NCBI RefSeq assembly: GCF_003688555.1
Contig: NZ_REFR01000014.1
Location: 265,660-329,659 of the forward strand
Reading direction: 5' to 3'
DNA length: 64,000 nucleotides
Origin: Eilatimonas milleporae
GTDB taxonomy: Bacteria > Pseudomonadota > Alphaproteobacteria > Sphingomonadales > Kordiimonadaceae
Below, piece after piece: positions 1 to 9,591 of this stretch (position 1 is the stretch's first letter; each line of letters opens with the position of its first letter). Below the pieces are notes generated by a model. It was given only the letters and a program-made list of their open reading frames with translations, did no database searches and was not told where the DNA came from. A program made the position numbers and the translations under genes.

Positions 1-1661
1 GTGCCGAAAGCATTGGCGTCCGCCTGGAACGAGTTGCAGAAGGAGGCATTGGCGCTGCCCTCGAAATCCACCTCGATATCATAGTAGCGGGCGCCGAATG
101 TGACCGCGATCAGGTCCGGCACCACATCGAACGTGGCTTCGCCGAACACCCCGAACTGCTCGTCGGTGCGCCGCACATCGTTGCGGAAAATCACCCCCGC
201 TGGAAACGGCCCGTCGTCCGAGCGGAACCCGGTCGTAAAGGGAAAATTGGGCGAAAACCCGGGCGAGCCGAAGACATCGGCGACGATAGAGCCCGGATAG
301 GTATAGTCGTTGCGCTCATCCAATTGCAGATCGCTGTAAAACCCGCCGGCGGTCAGGCGCAGGCGGTTTTCAGCCGGCGTGTTGAAACGCAGTTCATGGG
401 TCTGCACCGTCGTGTCGGTGGTCGAATTCACAAACATGTTCGGCGGCTGGCAGGTCCCGCTCGGGGTCGCTTCACCGGGATAGCTGACACTGCTGTCACA
501 GATATAATAGGGCAGATACTGGCCAACGAAGAGATAGTCGGTATAGTCGACGCGCTGATCGGTTTCGCGGTCGGTGAACGCCCCGCTGTAAACCACGTCC
601 AGCGCGCCCAGACGCCCCTCCACCGTCCAGCTGGTGTTGGAGAAATCGTCCTCCAGCCGGTCGTCCTCGAAACGGCTCACCGACAGATCGTCGTCATCGT
701 CGATCTCCGGATCGATGAAGAAGACCCCGTCGGACTCGATGCTCTGGCGCGCGTGCGTCACCGTCAGGCGCCAGTCGGCGTTGAACTCATACAGTGCTCC
801 GAAGCGGAACCCCGTATACTGGGTGTCGTTGAAGTCGTCCTCGGCGATGGCGGAATTGTCCGCGTCCAGGAATGTAACGTCGGACAGGTCCGCCGTGCCC
901 TGGAACCCGGCCCGCTGGGCAGACACGGGCACGCCGTTCGCCCGCATCGTGCCGGCCGGGCGGAACCGCGCACTTTCTCTGGCACTGCGGGTGCCCGCCA
1001 CATTATCGATATAGCCGCCCTGATCGTCCACATAGGCGACGGCGCGCACCGCCAGTTTCTCGGTCACCGGCAGGTTGATGATGCCTTCGACCTTGGTGCT
1101 CATCTCACCGCCCTTGGTGAAGGCGATACCGAAATTGGTGATGGCTTCCGTCTCGTTCAGCCGCGGCTTGTTGGTAATCAGGCGGATGGTCCCGGCCTGG
1201 CTGGATGCGCCGAACAGGGTACCCTGGGGACCGGCCAGGACCTCGACGCGTTCAAGGTCGGCGGCATACACATCCAGGTTCCGGCCCGGCTGCGCAAGCG
1301 GCTGCTCGTCAAGGTAAAGGGCCACATTGGGGGCAAGGCCAGCCACGCCAGCTGTCGTCAGATTGGGCGTGGTCGACGCCAGGCCGCGAATGTAGATTGT
1401 GCTCTGGCCCGGACCCGAGCCGCCGGCGTTGACGCCCGGCAGCTGCTGCAGATAGTCGACAAAGACATCCACATCCAGATCGTCCAGCGCCGCGCCGGTC
1501 AGCGCGCTGACGGCAACCGGAATATCCTGGGTGCTTGCCATCCGTTTGGTCGCGGTCACCTGGATTTCTTCAATCCGGTCCTCTTCCCCATGGGCGGGGG
1601 CGTTTGTGATACCGCTCGCGGCGGCAAGCGCCACGAGCGAGACGCCAGCGTTGAACCTCAT
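1..1661 (-). CDS. TonB-dependent receptor, C-terminus beyond window edge
   Basis: Outer-membrane TonB-dependent receptor, read leftward from ATG 1661; about 553 residues are visible and the end of the barrel lies outside the window. The N-terminus MRFNAGVSLVALAAASG is a signal peptide. It is followed by a TonB-box-like segment (EEIQVTATKR) and the plug domain (DIPVAVSALTG, then a run ending LPGVNAGG). The plug motif VEVLAGPQGTLFGASSQAG is clear. The style is that of the large, substrate-unassigned receptor families of alphaproteobacteria and sphingomonads. The substrate cannot be read from the sequence, and no Zur- or Fur-like box is obvious in the 130 bp upstream. Confidence 0.9.
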   Translation of the reverse strand, partial: MRFNAGVSLVALAAASGITNAPAHGEEDRIEEIQVTATKRMASTQDIPVAVSALTGAALDDLDVDVFVDYLQQLPGVNAGGSGPGQSTIYIRGLASTTPNLTTAGVAGLAPNVALYLDEQPLAQPGRNLDVYAADLERVEVLAGPQGTLFGASSQAGTIRLITNKPRLNETEAITNFGIAFTKGGEMSTKVEGIINLPVTEKLAVRAVAYVDDQGGYIDNVAGTRSARESARFRPAGTMRANGVPVSAQRAGFQGTADLSDVTFLDADNSAIAEDDFNDTQYTGFRFGALYEFNADWRLTVTHARQSIESDGVFFIDPEIDDDDDLSVSRFEDDRLEDDFSNTSWTVEGRLGALDVVYSGAFTDRETDQRVDYTDYLFVGQYLPYYICDSSVSYPGEATPSGTCQPPNMFVNSTTDTTVQTHELRFNTPAENRLRLTAGGFYSDLQLDERNDYTYPGSIVADVFGSPGFSPNFPFTTGFRSDDGPFPAGVIFRNDVRRTDEQFGVFGEATFDVVPDLIAVTFGARYYDIEVDFEGSANASFCNSFQADANAFG

Positions 1662-1794
1662 AGATATGTGCCCCTGTTGGTTTGGCTTCTGTTTTTGGCG
1701 GCCGTCCGGAATTTTCAGGACTTTCAGGACAGGGCCGGGATGTGACCCGAGCTTATAGGATCACTTTTCTTTGAATTCAAATAATTTGAATACA

Positions 1795-3807
1795 TCAATT
1801 CATGCTGCTTGCCATATCGCGTGCCAGATGCAGGAAATGCATGTGCCTGTTATACTGGTTCAGCACTTCGTGGATGATCTGCTCGCGCGTGTATCCGTAT
1901 ATGTCGTAATCCTGCCCGCCCTCGGCCAGAAACACCTCGGCCCTGTAATGCGTCTCGGGACGCGTGACCTCCGGGTCCGTGTCGGCGAAGGTGAACGCCG
2001 GCGCGCGGTAGCCCTTGGACTGCACCGCAAACCGGAAATCCGGCTCATTGACATGGCGGATGGTCAGCACCGCCCCCTGGCTGTCCACGAACGCCGTCGC
2101 GGTGCAGTCATGCGCCGTCACTTCCCTGGACACCTCCTGCAGGGCGGGCCGGACGGTCTCCGCCAGGAAGGTGTCGACCCGCTCCCGTGTCGGCTGGCTG
2201 AGAATGGCGTTAAGCCTTATCTTCCACGGCATGCCGGTGGCCGGCGGTGCGATATCCGGTGCCACTTCCGCCCCGCGAGCCTTGGTCGCCTCGACCAGCA
2301 AGCCGCGCATCAGCCCCACAAGCGCGAAGATCAGCACCATCGCGAACGGTAGCGCGGTCGCCACTGCGGCCGCCTGCAGCGCCGCCAGCCCGCCCGCCAG
2401 CAACAGGACGGCCGCGACCAGACCCTCGCTTACGGCCCAGAACACCCTCTGCCACACCGGATTGTCCGTACGGCCGCCCGCGGTGATGATATCGATCACC
2501 AGACTGCCGCTGTCGCTGGAAGTGACGAAAAAACTGATGACCAGCACGGTGGCGACCAGGGACACGACCTCCGACAGGGGAAACTGTTCCAAAAACACGA
2601 AAAGCGCCACCGGCAAATTGTCCGTCACCCTGTCGGCGATCACGGTGGCACCGCCGTCGATCATATCCAGCGCCGTGTTGCCGAAACTCGTCATCCACAG
2701 AAAGGTCAGGAGGCTCGGCACCAGCAGGACGCCGAGGACGAATTCCCGGATCGTGCGCCCCCGGCTGACCCGGGCGATGAACATGCCGACAAAGGGCGAC
2801 CAGCTGATCCACCACCCCCAGTAAAAAATCGTCCAGGTGCCGATCCAGTCTCCGTCGGCACCGTAAATGCCGACCCTGAGCGACCGGTCGATCAGCGTCC
2901 ATGCATAGCCGCCCAGATTCTCGGCAAAGGCACCGAAGATCAGAACAGTCGGCCCCACCGCGATCACGAACAGCAACAGCGCCAGCGCCAGCACAAGGTT
3001 CATTTCCGACAGGCGCTTGATACCGACGTTAAGACCCGAGACGACCGACACCGTGGCCACCGCCGTGATCGCCGCGATCAGCACGATCTGCGTCCCGGTG
3101 CTCATCGGCAGGCCGAACAGATGGCTCAGACCGCTGTTCACCTGGGCCACCCCGAAGCCGAGCGAGGTCGCGACCCCGAACAGCGTCCCCAGCACCGCAA
3201 ACACATCGACCGCATGCCCCACGGGGCCGTAAATCCGCTCGCCGATCAGCGGATACAGCGCCGACCGTATCGTCAGTGGCAATTTGTGGCGATAGCCGAA
3301 ATAGGCCAGGGTCAGCCCCACGGCCCCGTAAACGGCCCAGCCGTGGACGCCCCAGTGGAAAAAGGTCGCCTGCATCGCCTCGCGCGCCGCCGCGACCGTG
3401 CGCGGTGCCGCCGTCGGCGGCAGGGTATAATGCATCACCGGCTCCGCCACCGCGAAGAACATCAGCCCGATGCCCATGCCGGCCGAAAACAGCATGGCGA
3501 ACCAGCTCGCGAAACTGTAATCGGGCGTCGCATCGTCCGGCCCCAGCCGCGTCGCCCCAAACCGGCTGAAAGCCAGCATCAACGCAAACACCAGAAATCC
3601 CGTCACCGCCAGCGCGTAGAACCAGCCCCAGGTGTCCAGAATCCAGGTATTGAGACCGGAAAACGCCGCCCCCGCCGTTTCCGGAAACCCGGCGGCGAAC
3701 ACCACCAGGACAAGGATCAAAAGCGCCGCCGGCAGAAAGACGGCGGGCAGAACCCCGGCCCGCAGCTGCCCCTCGAGGGGATTGTCGCTACCATATATCA
3801 TGAACAT
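1795..3807 (-). CDS. BCCT family transporter (choline/betaine/carnitine type, BetT-like)
   Basis: Inner-membrane secondary transporter for quaternary ammonium compounds. About 12 hydrophobic segments are present. The BCCT signature is seen in WGVHGWAVYG and in YWGWWISWSPFVGMFIARVS, the tryptophan-rich substrate-binding helix. A hydrophilic C-terminal tail of about 150 residues resembles the osmosensory tail of BetT-type members. The frame stays open up to a TTG at 3858; ATG 3807 or 3801 is preferred because the conserved part starts there, giving about 670 residues. The exact substrate is not determined. The gene stands alone, with the receptor start 133 bp downstream and an AT-rich promoter region upstream (3858-3890). 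Confidence 0.9.
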   Translation of the reverse strand: MFMIYGSDNPLEGQLRAGVLPAVFLPAALLILVLVVFAAGFPETAGAAFSGLNTWILDTWGWFYALAVTGFLVFALMLAFSRFGATRLGPDDATPDYSFASWFAMLFSAGMGIGLMFFAVAEPVMHYTLPPTAAPRTVAAAREAMQATFFHWGVHGWAVYGAVGLTLAYFGYRHKLPLTIRSALYPLIGERIYGPVGHAVDVFAVLGTLFGVATSLGFGVAQVNSGLSHLFGLPMSTGTQIVLIAAITAVATVSVVSGLNVGIKRLSEMNLVLALALLLFVIAVGPTVLIFGAFAENLGGYAWTLIDRSLRVGIYGADGDWIGTWTIFYWGWWISWSPFVGMFIARVSRGRTIREFVLGVLLVPSLLTFLWMTSFGNTALDMIDGGATVIADRVTDNLPVALFVFLEQFPLSEVVSLVATVLVISFFVTSSDSGSLVIDIITAGGRTDNPVWQRVFWAVSEGLVAAVLLLAGGLAALQAAAVATALPFAMVLIFALVGLMRGLLVEATKARGAEVAPDIAPPATGMPWKIRLNAILSQPTRERVDTFLAETVRPALQEVSREVTAHDCTATAFVDSQGAVLTIRHVNEPDFRFAVQSKGYRAPAFTFADTDPEVTRPETHYRAEVFLAEGGQDYDIYGYTREQIIHEVLNQYNRHMHFLHLARDMASSMN

Positions 3808-4052
3808 GAACTCATACTGTTTGCCCACTGGATAAGGCCGTCTATGCTTCGAGATCAATTAATTTGTTCTCAAATAATATAGACGCATGCCATAAAGCGG
3901 CACACCGGCAACCACACTCTGGCAACAACACTCTGACAACGACCTCTCTCCCTGCGGCCATGAACGACGGGCGGGAAGGGTGAACCTCTGCACATCAAGG
4001 ATATTAAGAGGGGCCAGGGCAGCGTCCGTTTAAGCGAGGCTTTGGCAAAAGC

Positions 4053-4088
4053 GGTACCCTTTTGGGGTGTACATCCCAAAAGGGTACC
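4053..4088 (-). terminator. Stem-loop downstream of the RTX remnant
   Basis: Perfect 14-bp inverted repeat: GGTACCCTTTTGGG at 4053-4066 and CCCAAAAGGGTACC at 4075-4088, with an 8-nt loop. It sits 25 bp past the original stop of the RTX frame on the minus strand and is followed there by GCTTTTGCC, so it fits a terminator for that gene. The T run is short. Confidence 0.5.
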
Positions 4089-4112
4089 GGCCACAGGGAG
4101 CGGTTTTCTCGT

Positions 4113-5134
4113 CTAGATCAGGATGGTCATATCCGCCAGATCAAGCGGGGTCAGCCCTGCCAGCGTAACGGACTGGGGCACTGCGTCCATGCCCGCGCCA
4201 AGATCGATGATCAGGGCCGGATTGCCGTCGCCAGCACATCGTCCGGGGTGTCAAAATCCCTTGCGGCATAGCGCAGGTCGAGAATGTCATCGCTCGTGAC
4301 AAAATCCGCGATGCGGTCGTTGCCGGCCAGGCGTCCGAAAGTAAAGCTGTCGCTGCCCGTCCCGCCGGTCAGCGTATCGTCGCCGTCGCCGCTGAACAGG
4401 ATGTCATGGCCCAAACCGCCCCACAGCACATCGTCGCCGTCGGACCCGAACAGCAGGTCACTCCCGGTGCCGCCATTGATTGTGTCATGCCCGATGCTGC
4501 CGCCCAGCCTGTCAGCGCCGCCGGCGCCGTGCTTCACATCATTGTCCGCGCGCCCCCAGATGAACTCGTCCCTGTCGCCGCCGATCAGGCTGTCAGACCT
4601 CGGCGTCCCGACAAGGGGCGGCAGGCCATCCGGGTCGCTGACCGCGAGGGTGAAGCGCGCGCTGTCCGATATCTGCGGGCTGCCGTCACTGACGCGAAAG
4701 ACAAAATCCGCGTCCGCCCCGCGCATATGCGACATGTATACCAGCCCACCGGCGGCTATATCGCTCGCCTCGATGGACTGTCCCGCAACGACGGCGTCTC
4801 CGTTCAGGCTCAGGATGCCGATCTCCGGCAGGCTGTCGATGATGACGGCATCCAGGGGGTCGCCGTCGGCATCGTCGAAGGGAAAATCTCCGGTGGTGAA
4901 GGTGTAGCTCTCGCCCGCGTCCATGTCCGCCGATGTATCGCCCGTCGACGGCCCGCTGTTCGGCGGTGGCGGCGGCGGAACGTTTCCGGCCGTCACCGTG
5001 GCCGACAGGCCGGGGTTTGCCGTATCCGTTCCGCGATGATAGTGTTCAGCCTGCTGCTCGCCAAACAGCGTATGTCCTTGCAGATAGATATCCATTATAT
5101 CGTCTTCGGCTTTGCGGGTAAGCTTGCAGGACAT
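4113..5134 (-). pseudogene. ParE toxin stump fused in frame to a cadherin-like/RTX secreted protein, frameshifted at its C-terminus
   Basis: One frame (5134-4211, 307 codons) contains two unrelated parts. Residues 1-35 (SCKLTRKAEDDIMDIYLQG, then FGEQQAEHYH) are the N-terminus of a RelE/ParE toxin, 6 nt after parD as in a normal parDE operon. At about 5030 the frame switches to a polyproline linker (PPPPPPNSGP), a cadherin/VCBS-like domain and RTX nonapeptides (GGTGSDLLFG, GGTGSDSFTFG). Near 4226-4236 the frame shifts. The other frame continues to 4113 with GDGNPALIIDLGAGM and ends DLADMTILI, a typical hydrophobic RTX type-I-secretion C-terminus. So a toxin gene was cut by recombination with an RTX gene, which then lost its frame. 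The toxin active-site half is absent. Confidence 0.75.
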
Positions 5135-5140
5135 TCAGGA

Positions 5141-5383
5141 TCAGACGTTTTTGGTACGTGCGCGGGCCTCTTTAAGGATGTCATCCATGGATTTGTCGCT
5201 GACGCCACTTTCCAGACCTTCGGACACCAGAGCCTGAATATGCGCTATCTTGTCCTTGCGGTCCTGATCTTCACGGATGAGGTCACGCACATAGTCACTG
5301 GCGTTACTGTAGCGGCCAGTACGGGTCTGGCTTTCAACCCAGTTTTTCATCTCATCGGGCAGGGAAACGTTCATCGTCGCCAT
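5141..5383 (-). CDS. parD: ParD-family antitoxin (orphaned)
   Basis: Ribbon-helix-helix antitoxin of the ParD/CopG type, 80 residues from ATG 5383, chosen because GGAGG lies 7 nt upstream. The motif NVSLPDEMKNWVESQTRTGR, then YSNASDYVRDLIREDQ, is the family hallmark; the C-terminal tail should bind ParE. In intact systems it binds ParE and represses its own promoter. Here only the first 35 residues of ParE remain downstream, so the antitoxin probably has no local partner. It might still cross-talk with the second parDE at 37.2-37.7 kb, although the two ParDs are clearly different. Confidence 0.85.
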   Translation of the reverse strand: MATMNVSLPDEMKNWVESQTRTGRYSNASDYVRDLIREDQDRKDKIAHIQALVSEGLESGVSDKSMDDILKEARARTKNV

Positions 5384-5517
5384 GTCGCCACCTCCATCTT
5401 TCATGGAATGCTATGGCATAATTTGGCAAAAATTGTCAATTTTATCTCTATCCGCAACTAATTTTTAATGGCAAAGTGTTCTGCTAGCTCATCCTAAGCT
5501 GTTGCAATAACCTGCAA

Positions 5518-7350
5518 TCATCCGTTGAGAGCGGAGAGCGCTTTATCGACGTCGGCTTCAACGGACCCCAATTGGGATACTGCTCGTGCAATACACGATC
5601 GAACATCTGAATGGTTCATTCGCCAAGACGACATCACCTGCGTTCCACAGACGCTCATCTCGCGAATGGCTGTTTCAATGGTCTCATCGAGGGCGCGCTC
5701 AAGTGAAAATCGGTAGACATCGATTGAACAGTGCTGTGCATATGCTTCAAGGCCATCCAAAATCGGTTTTCGGGCTTGTACAATCCCCATTATGCCGAAT
5801 TCTGCTGATACGCTCGGCAGATAAGGTGGACTGAAGTTGTTGAGGGCTTCGGGCAAAGCCGCATGTTTCAAACGATCTGCAATGGTTGCGCGAGTGATCG
5901 GCCACGTCTTATTCGGGTCGACAAATGTGGCAGCAAGTTCAGACCAAACATCTTCGATGGTTGCAGAAACCTTTTCCTCGAAACAACGCGCGATCTTCTG
6001 ACGTACCTTGAATTCTTTAGAGTGAATTTCATCACGCCAACCACCAAGATGGATTGCAACGACAATATCCTGAACGCGCACTTGCTGCTGGACCCGCCGC
6101 ACTTCATCAAGCAAGTCATCCAAATGGTACTCTGCTGCAGACAACACTGAGGCTTTGATTGCTTTGAATTCATGTACACCGGCAGACATGATGTTAGTTA
6201 TTGAAGTCACTGTGGCTGGTCGTAGCGCTGGGATTGAATCGGAAACGAGTTCACTCCCCTGCGCGGCCAACACTGAAAGGTAGTCACCTCTCTCGCGCAC
6301 GATTTGAACTATCAACTCAGCAGCCGCTTGAACGCAACTTTTGTTGCCAATGACTAATCGGTCTGGTGCTGTTTTGACGACATCTTCAAACCAATTCGAA
6401 AAAGCCTCCGTCTCGGGTTTGAAGGCTGAGAGTACATCATCAGCCACCTCAGAATAAACGCGACGAGTGTCTAAAACGAAGATGGTGTCAGGCGGAACAA
6501 TGTCTGCGTTCTCGCACGCTAGCACAAACCCTTCACGAAATGCTTCGATGTCTTCGGCAGTCTTTTCGACGGACAGATCATCGATAGAAACATTCACGAT
6601 CACAGCAGAAACATCAATGGAACGCGCAGCCAAAGTACCCATCAATCGTATCGCCGGACCATGCGCACGTCCCCGCGTCACCACGACAATATCAGCTCCT
6701 TCAATCAATCCGGCAGGGGGCGGTTTCGACGAATAACGGTCGTTGACACCTTCAATGCCTGGCAAATCGAGCAATTGGACACCGTGTGGGAGACGTTCTG
6801 TTTTGATATCTGCAAAAGCGTAGGCCACGCGGTCGCGCACAAGTGCCGACTTTAGCTGTTTAGCCGACCGTCTCCCGTGCCGCTCTCGACCGCCAAACGG
6901 CCAAAGCAAACGCCATAACCAGAATCTCTTTGGTCGAACCGCTCCAAAGTCGACGGAATCTGCCAGCGGTGCGTTATTTTCCCCGCTCGGAAGATCAAAT
7001 TGAACAATCAATCGAAGGGCCGTTTCCGGTGTCTTGATGTGCACCTCGCCGTCCACATCGACTATCCGCCAATGTGGCTCGCCATTTGCCGCCGCAAAGA
7101 TAATGGGAACAGCTGTAGACGGCCTTGAGGCATGGGTTGGTGCGTAGGGGCTGCCTAACAACGCATTGACCAAACTTGACTTGCCTACCCCTTCACCACC
7201 TACTATGGCGATACGAGGTTGGCTATACACGAAGCGCGTTCGCAATGCGTCTAACGCCTCTTGAATTGCCGATGAGGGTGGCTCAAGTTTGGCTGCAGCC
7301 GCATCTAGTTCACTTAGAACCTTGCGAAAAAGGTCCCCCTGAATCATCAT
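5518..7350 (-). CDS. Dynamin-like GTPase, second gene of a coupled pair
   Basis: Large GTPase of the bacterial dynamin superfamily, 610 residues. The G1/P-loop GGEGVGKSS is at about residues 51-59, with a following threonine/serine-rich switch (RPSTAVP), and G3 DLPGIEG is near residue 195. A basic, aromatic insertion (RFWLWRLLWPFGGRERHGRR) lies between G1 and G3 and could touch membrane. The C-terminal half is predicted helical, with no clear transmembrane hairpin. Start ATG 7350 is only 2 nt after the stop of the upstream dynamin gene, so translation should be coupled. Base composition is lower in GC than the flanking core genes. Paired bacterial dynamins (DynA-type, LeoA-type) act in membrane remodelling or stress/phage tolerance; the role here is inferred. 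Confidence 0.8.
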   Translation of the reverse strand: MMIQGDLFRKVLSELDAAAAKLEPPSSAIQEALDALRTRFVYSQPRIAIVGGEGVGKSSLVNALLGSPYAPTHASRPSTAVPIIFAAANGEPHWRIVDVDGEVHIKTPETALRLIVQFDLPSGENNAPLADSVDFGAVRPKRFWLWRLLWPFGGRERHGRRSAKQLKSALVRDRVAYAFADIKTERLPHGVQLLDLPGIEGVNDRYSSKPPPAGLIEGADIVVVTRGRAHGPAIRLMGTLAARSIDVSAVIVNVSIDDLSVEKTAEDIEAFREGFVLACENADIVPPDTIFVLDTRRVYSEVADDVLSAFKPETEAFSNWFEDVVKTAPDRLVIGNKSCVQAAAELIVQIVRERGDYLSVLAAQGSELVSDSIPALRPATVTSITNIMSAGVHEFKAIKASVLSAAEYHLDDLLDEVRRVQQQVRVQDIVVAIHLGGWRDEIHSKEFKVRQKIARCFEEKVSATIEDVWSELAATFVDPNKTWPITRATIADRLKHAALPEALNNFSPPYLPSVSAEFGIMGIVQARKPILDGLEAYAQHCSIDVYRFSLERALDETIETAIREMSVCGTQVMSSWRMNHSDVRSCIARAVSQLGSVEADVDKALSALNG

Positions 7351-7352
7351 GG

Positions 7353-9293
7353 TTAATCCGCTGGGCTTAAACGCAAAATGGCACTGCGTTCAGCGGATAT
7401 TTCCGTTAGCCGTGAAGACAATTCAGTTGTCATGTCTTCGAGTCGATCTCGGGCTTGGCCTGGATCGGTAAAGATCGCGTCTATTTCATCGAGTTGGGCT
7501 TCGAACAGCTTGAGTTGGGCAGCCACTGCCTCGCCGAGCGCCTCCTGCCAGCGTGTCGCTTCGCCATCAGGATCCGGCAGTTCAAGCAGAGACTTTCCAA
7601 GCGCACTCTCTAGGATCTTATGTCCTGCCCCTCTGTCACCTCCACGTATAAGATGTCGAATACCAGAATAAAGACCAGCAACCACGGAGGCAACAGCAGG
7701 AATCCACGCCACGCTCAGTCCGATCCCCGTCACCCCCATACTTACGCTGGCTGACGCCATAGATCCCGCGAAGCCGGCTGCAGCGGCAACATCAACCCCC
7801 CGATCGATTTCAATACCCGGTGCCGACGAGGCTGAGAAGTCAATATCATTTTCGCTCTGCGTGGGCAGGTCGTCGAAAAAATCGATCTTCGAAAGTACCC
7901 GGTTTAGAAGCGCCTGTCGACGTACGATCCGAGGCCTAGCTTCTTGGAGAAGTCTCTTGACACAGAAATTGGTATATTCGGCCGCATGTTTGGAGAACGT
8001 AGCCTCTATGCTGCTGCCGAGTATCTCCAGCGCTTCGTTGTCATAATTTTCCCGGGCTTCCCAATCATCCTTCAGCGCCCCGAGTCCGCGAGCTATATCC
8101 CCTCTGAGTGTGACTGCCGCCGATGTCACCTCCTTTGCAGCTTCACGATCTCGCTCGAATTGCTCCGGGTCGTTTTCCGCCGCTGTCCACGCATGCACTG
8201 CAAGTCTACGCTCGTCATTCAGCGTCCCTCTGGCACGCACGACATCTGCTCCGCCGGTTTCTCCAGAAAGAAGTGCATCCAGCACTGCCTTGCGGCGGCG
8301 CACCATGGTTTGGAATTCGTCCACAGCCTGGATTGTGAGTGCAACGCCACGCTTCAACACCACAGTCACCGAGCGTTGTTCGATCACTTGGGCGATCTGA
8401 GCCAGCGCTGCCTGGCCCTCGAGATCAAGTGCACTGTCTATCTCATTGGTTGCCCGCTCCCCAGACGAAAGCCGTCGAAGATTTGTGACAAATGTCTTCT
8501 TTAGAACGTGTTCAGAAAGCTCACCGGCGACAGCTTCCACAAACCCCTGCCGATACTCTTCAATTCTATCGCGCTCTAATCCGTCTTCCACGTCGTCGAA
8601 GGCGGACCTGTTGGTGTTGTAAATCAACACCCCAACCTGATCGAAGATGTCTGCTGAGCCTAGTAAGCGTTTCAAGGCTCCATAACCTGAGCGTTCGCGC
8701 GTAACACCGGCAATGGCATGCTCTCTATGGGACAGGAAGAAACTCGTCTGCTCTCTCACCTCAGTTGATACGCCTTCTCCGCCAGGAATATCCACAAGCG
8801 TCAGTCCGCCGGCGAGTGTGCCATTATTGATCTCAATCTCCAGCCACTTGACCATCTTTTCATTATTTTTATTAAATTTTTGAAGTGCATATTTCCCAAA
8901 CTCTTTTTTACTTAGATTTTTGAGAATGCATTCGGTGCCTTCATCGTCAGTCACAACGCGGTATTGCGGCTCATCCTGTTCTCCAAAACTAATGTAGGTT
9001 GCTGCGACAGTGCCAGGCTGAGATCTTTCCGTAGGCACAATATCTGAGTATTCGCCGAGAATGGCGTTGATGAGGGTTGATTTTCCAACGCCCTCCGCAC
9101 CTATCACCCCAAATTGGGCCTGATCAGCAGCCAAAAAGCGGATACACTGGCTCAGACGTGACTTTTGCGCGGTCAATGCGGGACCCAAAAGTTCTGCCAT
9201 TGTCGACAACCGATCCAATGAGGCCTGCATGCGTTTTCTCGACTCGCCAAACTGTTGCATGACAGTTCGGGGCGACTTGATTTGCGATTGCAT
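7353..9293 (-). CDS. Dynamin-like GTPase with C-terminal membrane hairpin, first gene of the pair
   Basis: 646-residue dynamin-like protein. P-loop GAEGVGKST is at about residues 65-73, G2-like TERSQPGTVAA follows, and G3 DIPGGEG is near residue 177. A helical middle domain comes next. A hydrophobic glycine/alanine-rich hairpin (about residues 500-550, AAAAGFAGSMASASVSMG to VASVVAGLYSG) is the likely membrane paddle. The C-terminal helices would fold back as in dynamin stalks. It precedes and overlaps the control region of the second GTPase, so a hetero-oligomer of a membrane-anchored and a soluble partner is plausible. An AGTGGG ribosome site lies about 8 nt before ATG 9293. Confidence 0.8.
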   Translation of the reverse strand: MQSQIKSPRTVMQQFGESRKRMQASLDRLSTMAELLGPALTAQKSRLSQCIRFLAADQAQFGVIGAEGVGKSTLINAILGEYSDIVPTERSQPGTVAATYISFGEQDEPQYRVVTDDEGTECILKNLSKKEFGKYALQKFNKNNEKMVKWLEIEINNGTLAGGLTLVDIPGGEGVSTEVREQTSFFLSHREHAIAGVTRERSGYGALKRLLGSADIFDQVGVLIYNTNRSAFDDVEDGLERDRIEEYRQGFVEAVAGELSEHVLKKTFVTNLRRLSSGERATNEIDSALDLEGQAALAQIAQVIEQRSVTVVLKRGVALTIQAVDEFQTMVRRRKAVLDALLSGETGGADVVRARGTLNDERRLAVHAWTAAENDPEQFERDREAAKEVTSAAVTLRGDIARGLGALKDDWEARENYDNEALEILGSSIEATFSKHAAEYTNFCVKRLLQEARPRIVRRQALLNRVLSKIDFFDDLPTQSENDIDFSASSAPGIEIDRGVDVAAAAGFAGSMASASVSMGVTGIGLSVAWIPAVASVVAGLYSGIRHLIRGGDRGAGHKILESALGKSLLELPDPDGEATRWQEALGEAVAAQLKLFEAQLDEIDAIFTDPGQARDRLEDMTTELSSRLTEISAERSAILRLSPAD

Positions 9294-9304
9294 ATTTTCC
9301 CACT

Positions 9305-9397
9305 CTATTGAAGATCAAATCCAAAATGCGAGCTCAAATAAGTCTTCACTTCCTCTGTTGGGTCCTCACCGTTAACAACTCGCCAACACCGATCCAT
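9305..9397 (-). CDS. Short frame in front of the dynamin operon (possible C-terminus of a broken small gene)
   Basis: The frame MDRCWRVVNGEDPTEEVKTY, then LSSHFGFDLQ, ends 11 nt before the first dynamin start. Its composition looks protein-like. Upstream in the same frame a TAG occurs 15 nt before the ATG. In the next frame, a longer reading (up to about 9580, containing LPNPTRKHYTETGYVVGG) stays open and could be its original N-terminal part, separated by one frameshift near 9412. I do not recognise the family. It is either a 30-residue peptide or the tail of a broken roughly 110-residue gene that belonged to the dynamin operon. Confidence 0.3.
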   Translation of the reverse strand: MDRCWRVVNGEDPTEEVKTYLSSHFGFDLQ

Positions 9398-9591
9398 ATT
9401 TTTCCAAGCCTATCATGCCGTCGGTGTTTAACGCCTCTAAAAATAGATCTTCTTGACCCGCCACCTACAACATAGCCAGTTTCTGTGTAGTGTTTGCGTG
9501 TTGGATTTGGAAGAGCGTCCATCCCCCTTGTTATGGGCCACTTTTCGTGAGGGTTTTTGGGATCGGCGGACGCATCCCTAGTGCCTGATGT

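Noticed and set aside
324..1745. Long plus-strand frame opposite the TonB receptor
   Set aside because: It is antisense to a clearly conserved receptor; same for the plus frame at 3121-3882 and the minus frames at 15391-18318 and 30549-33419.
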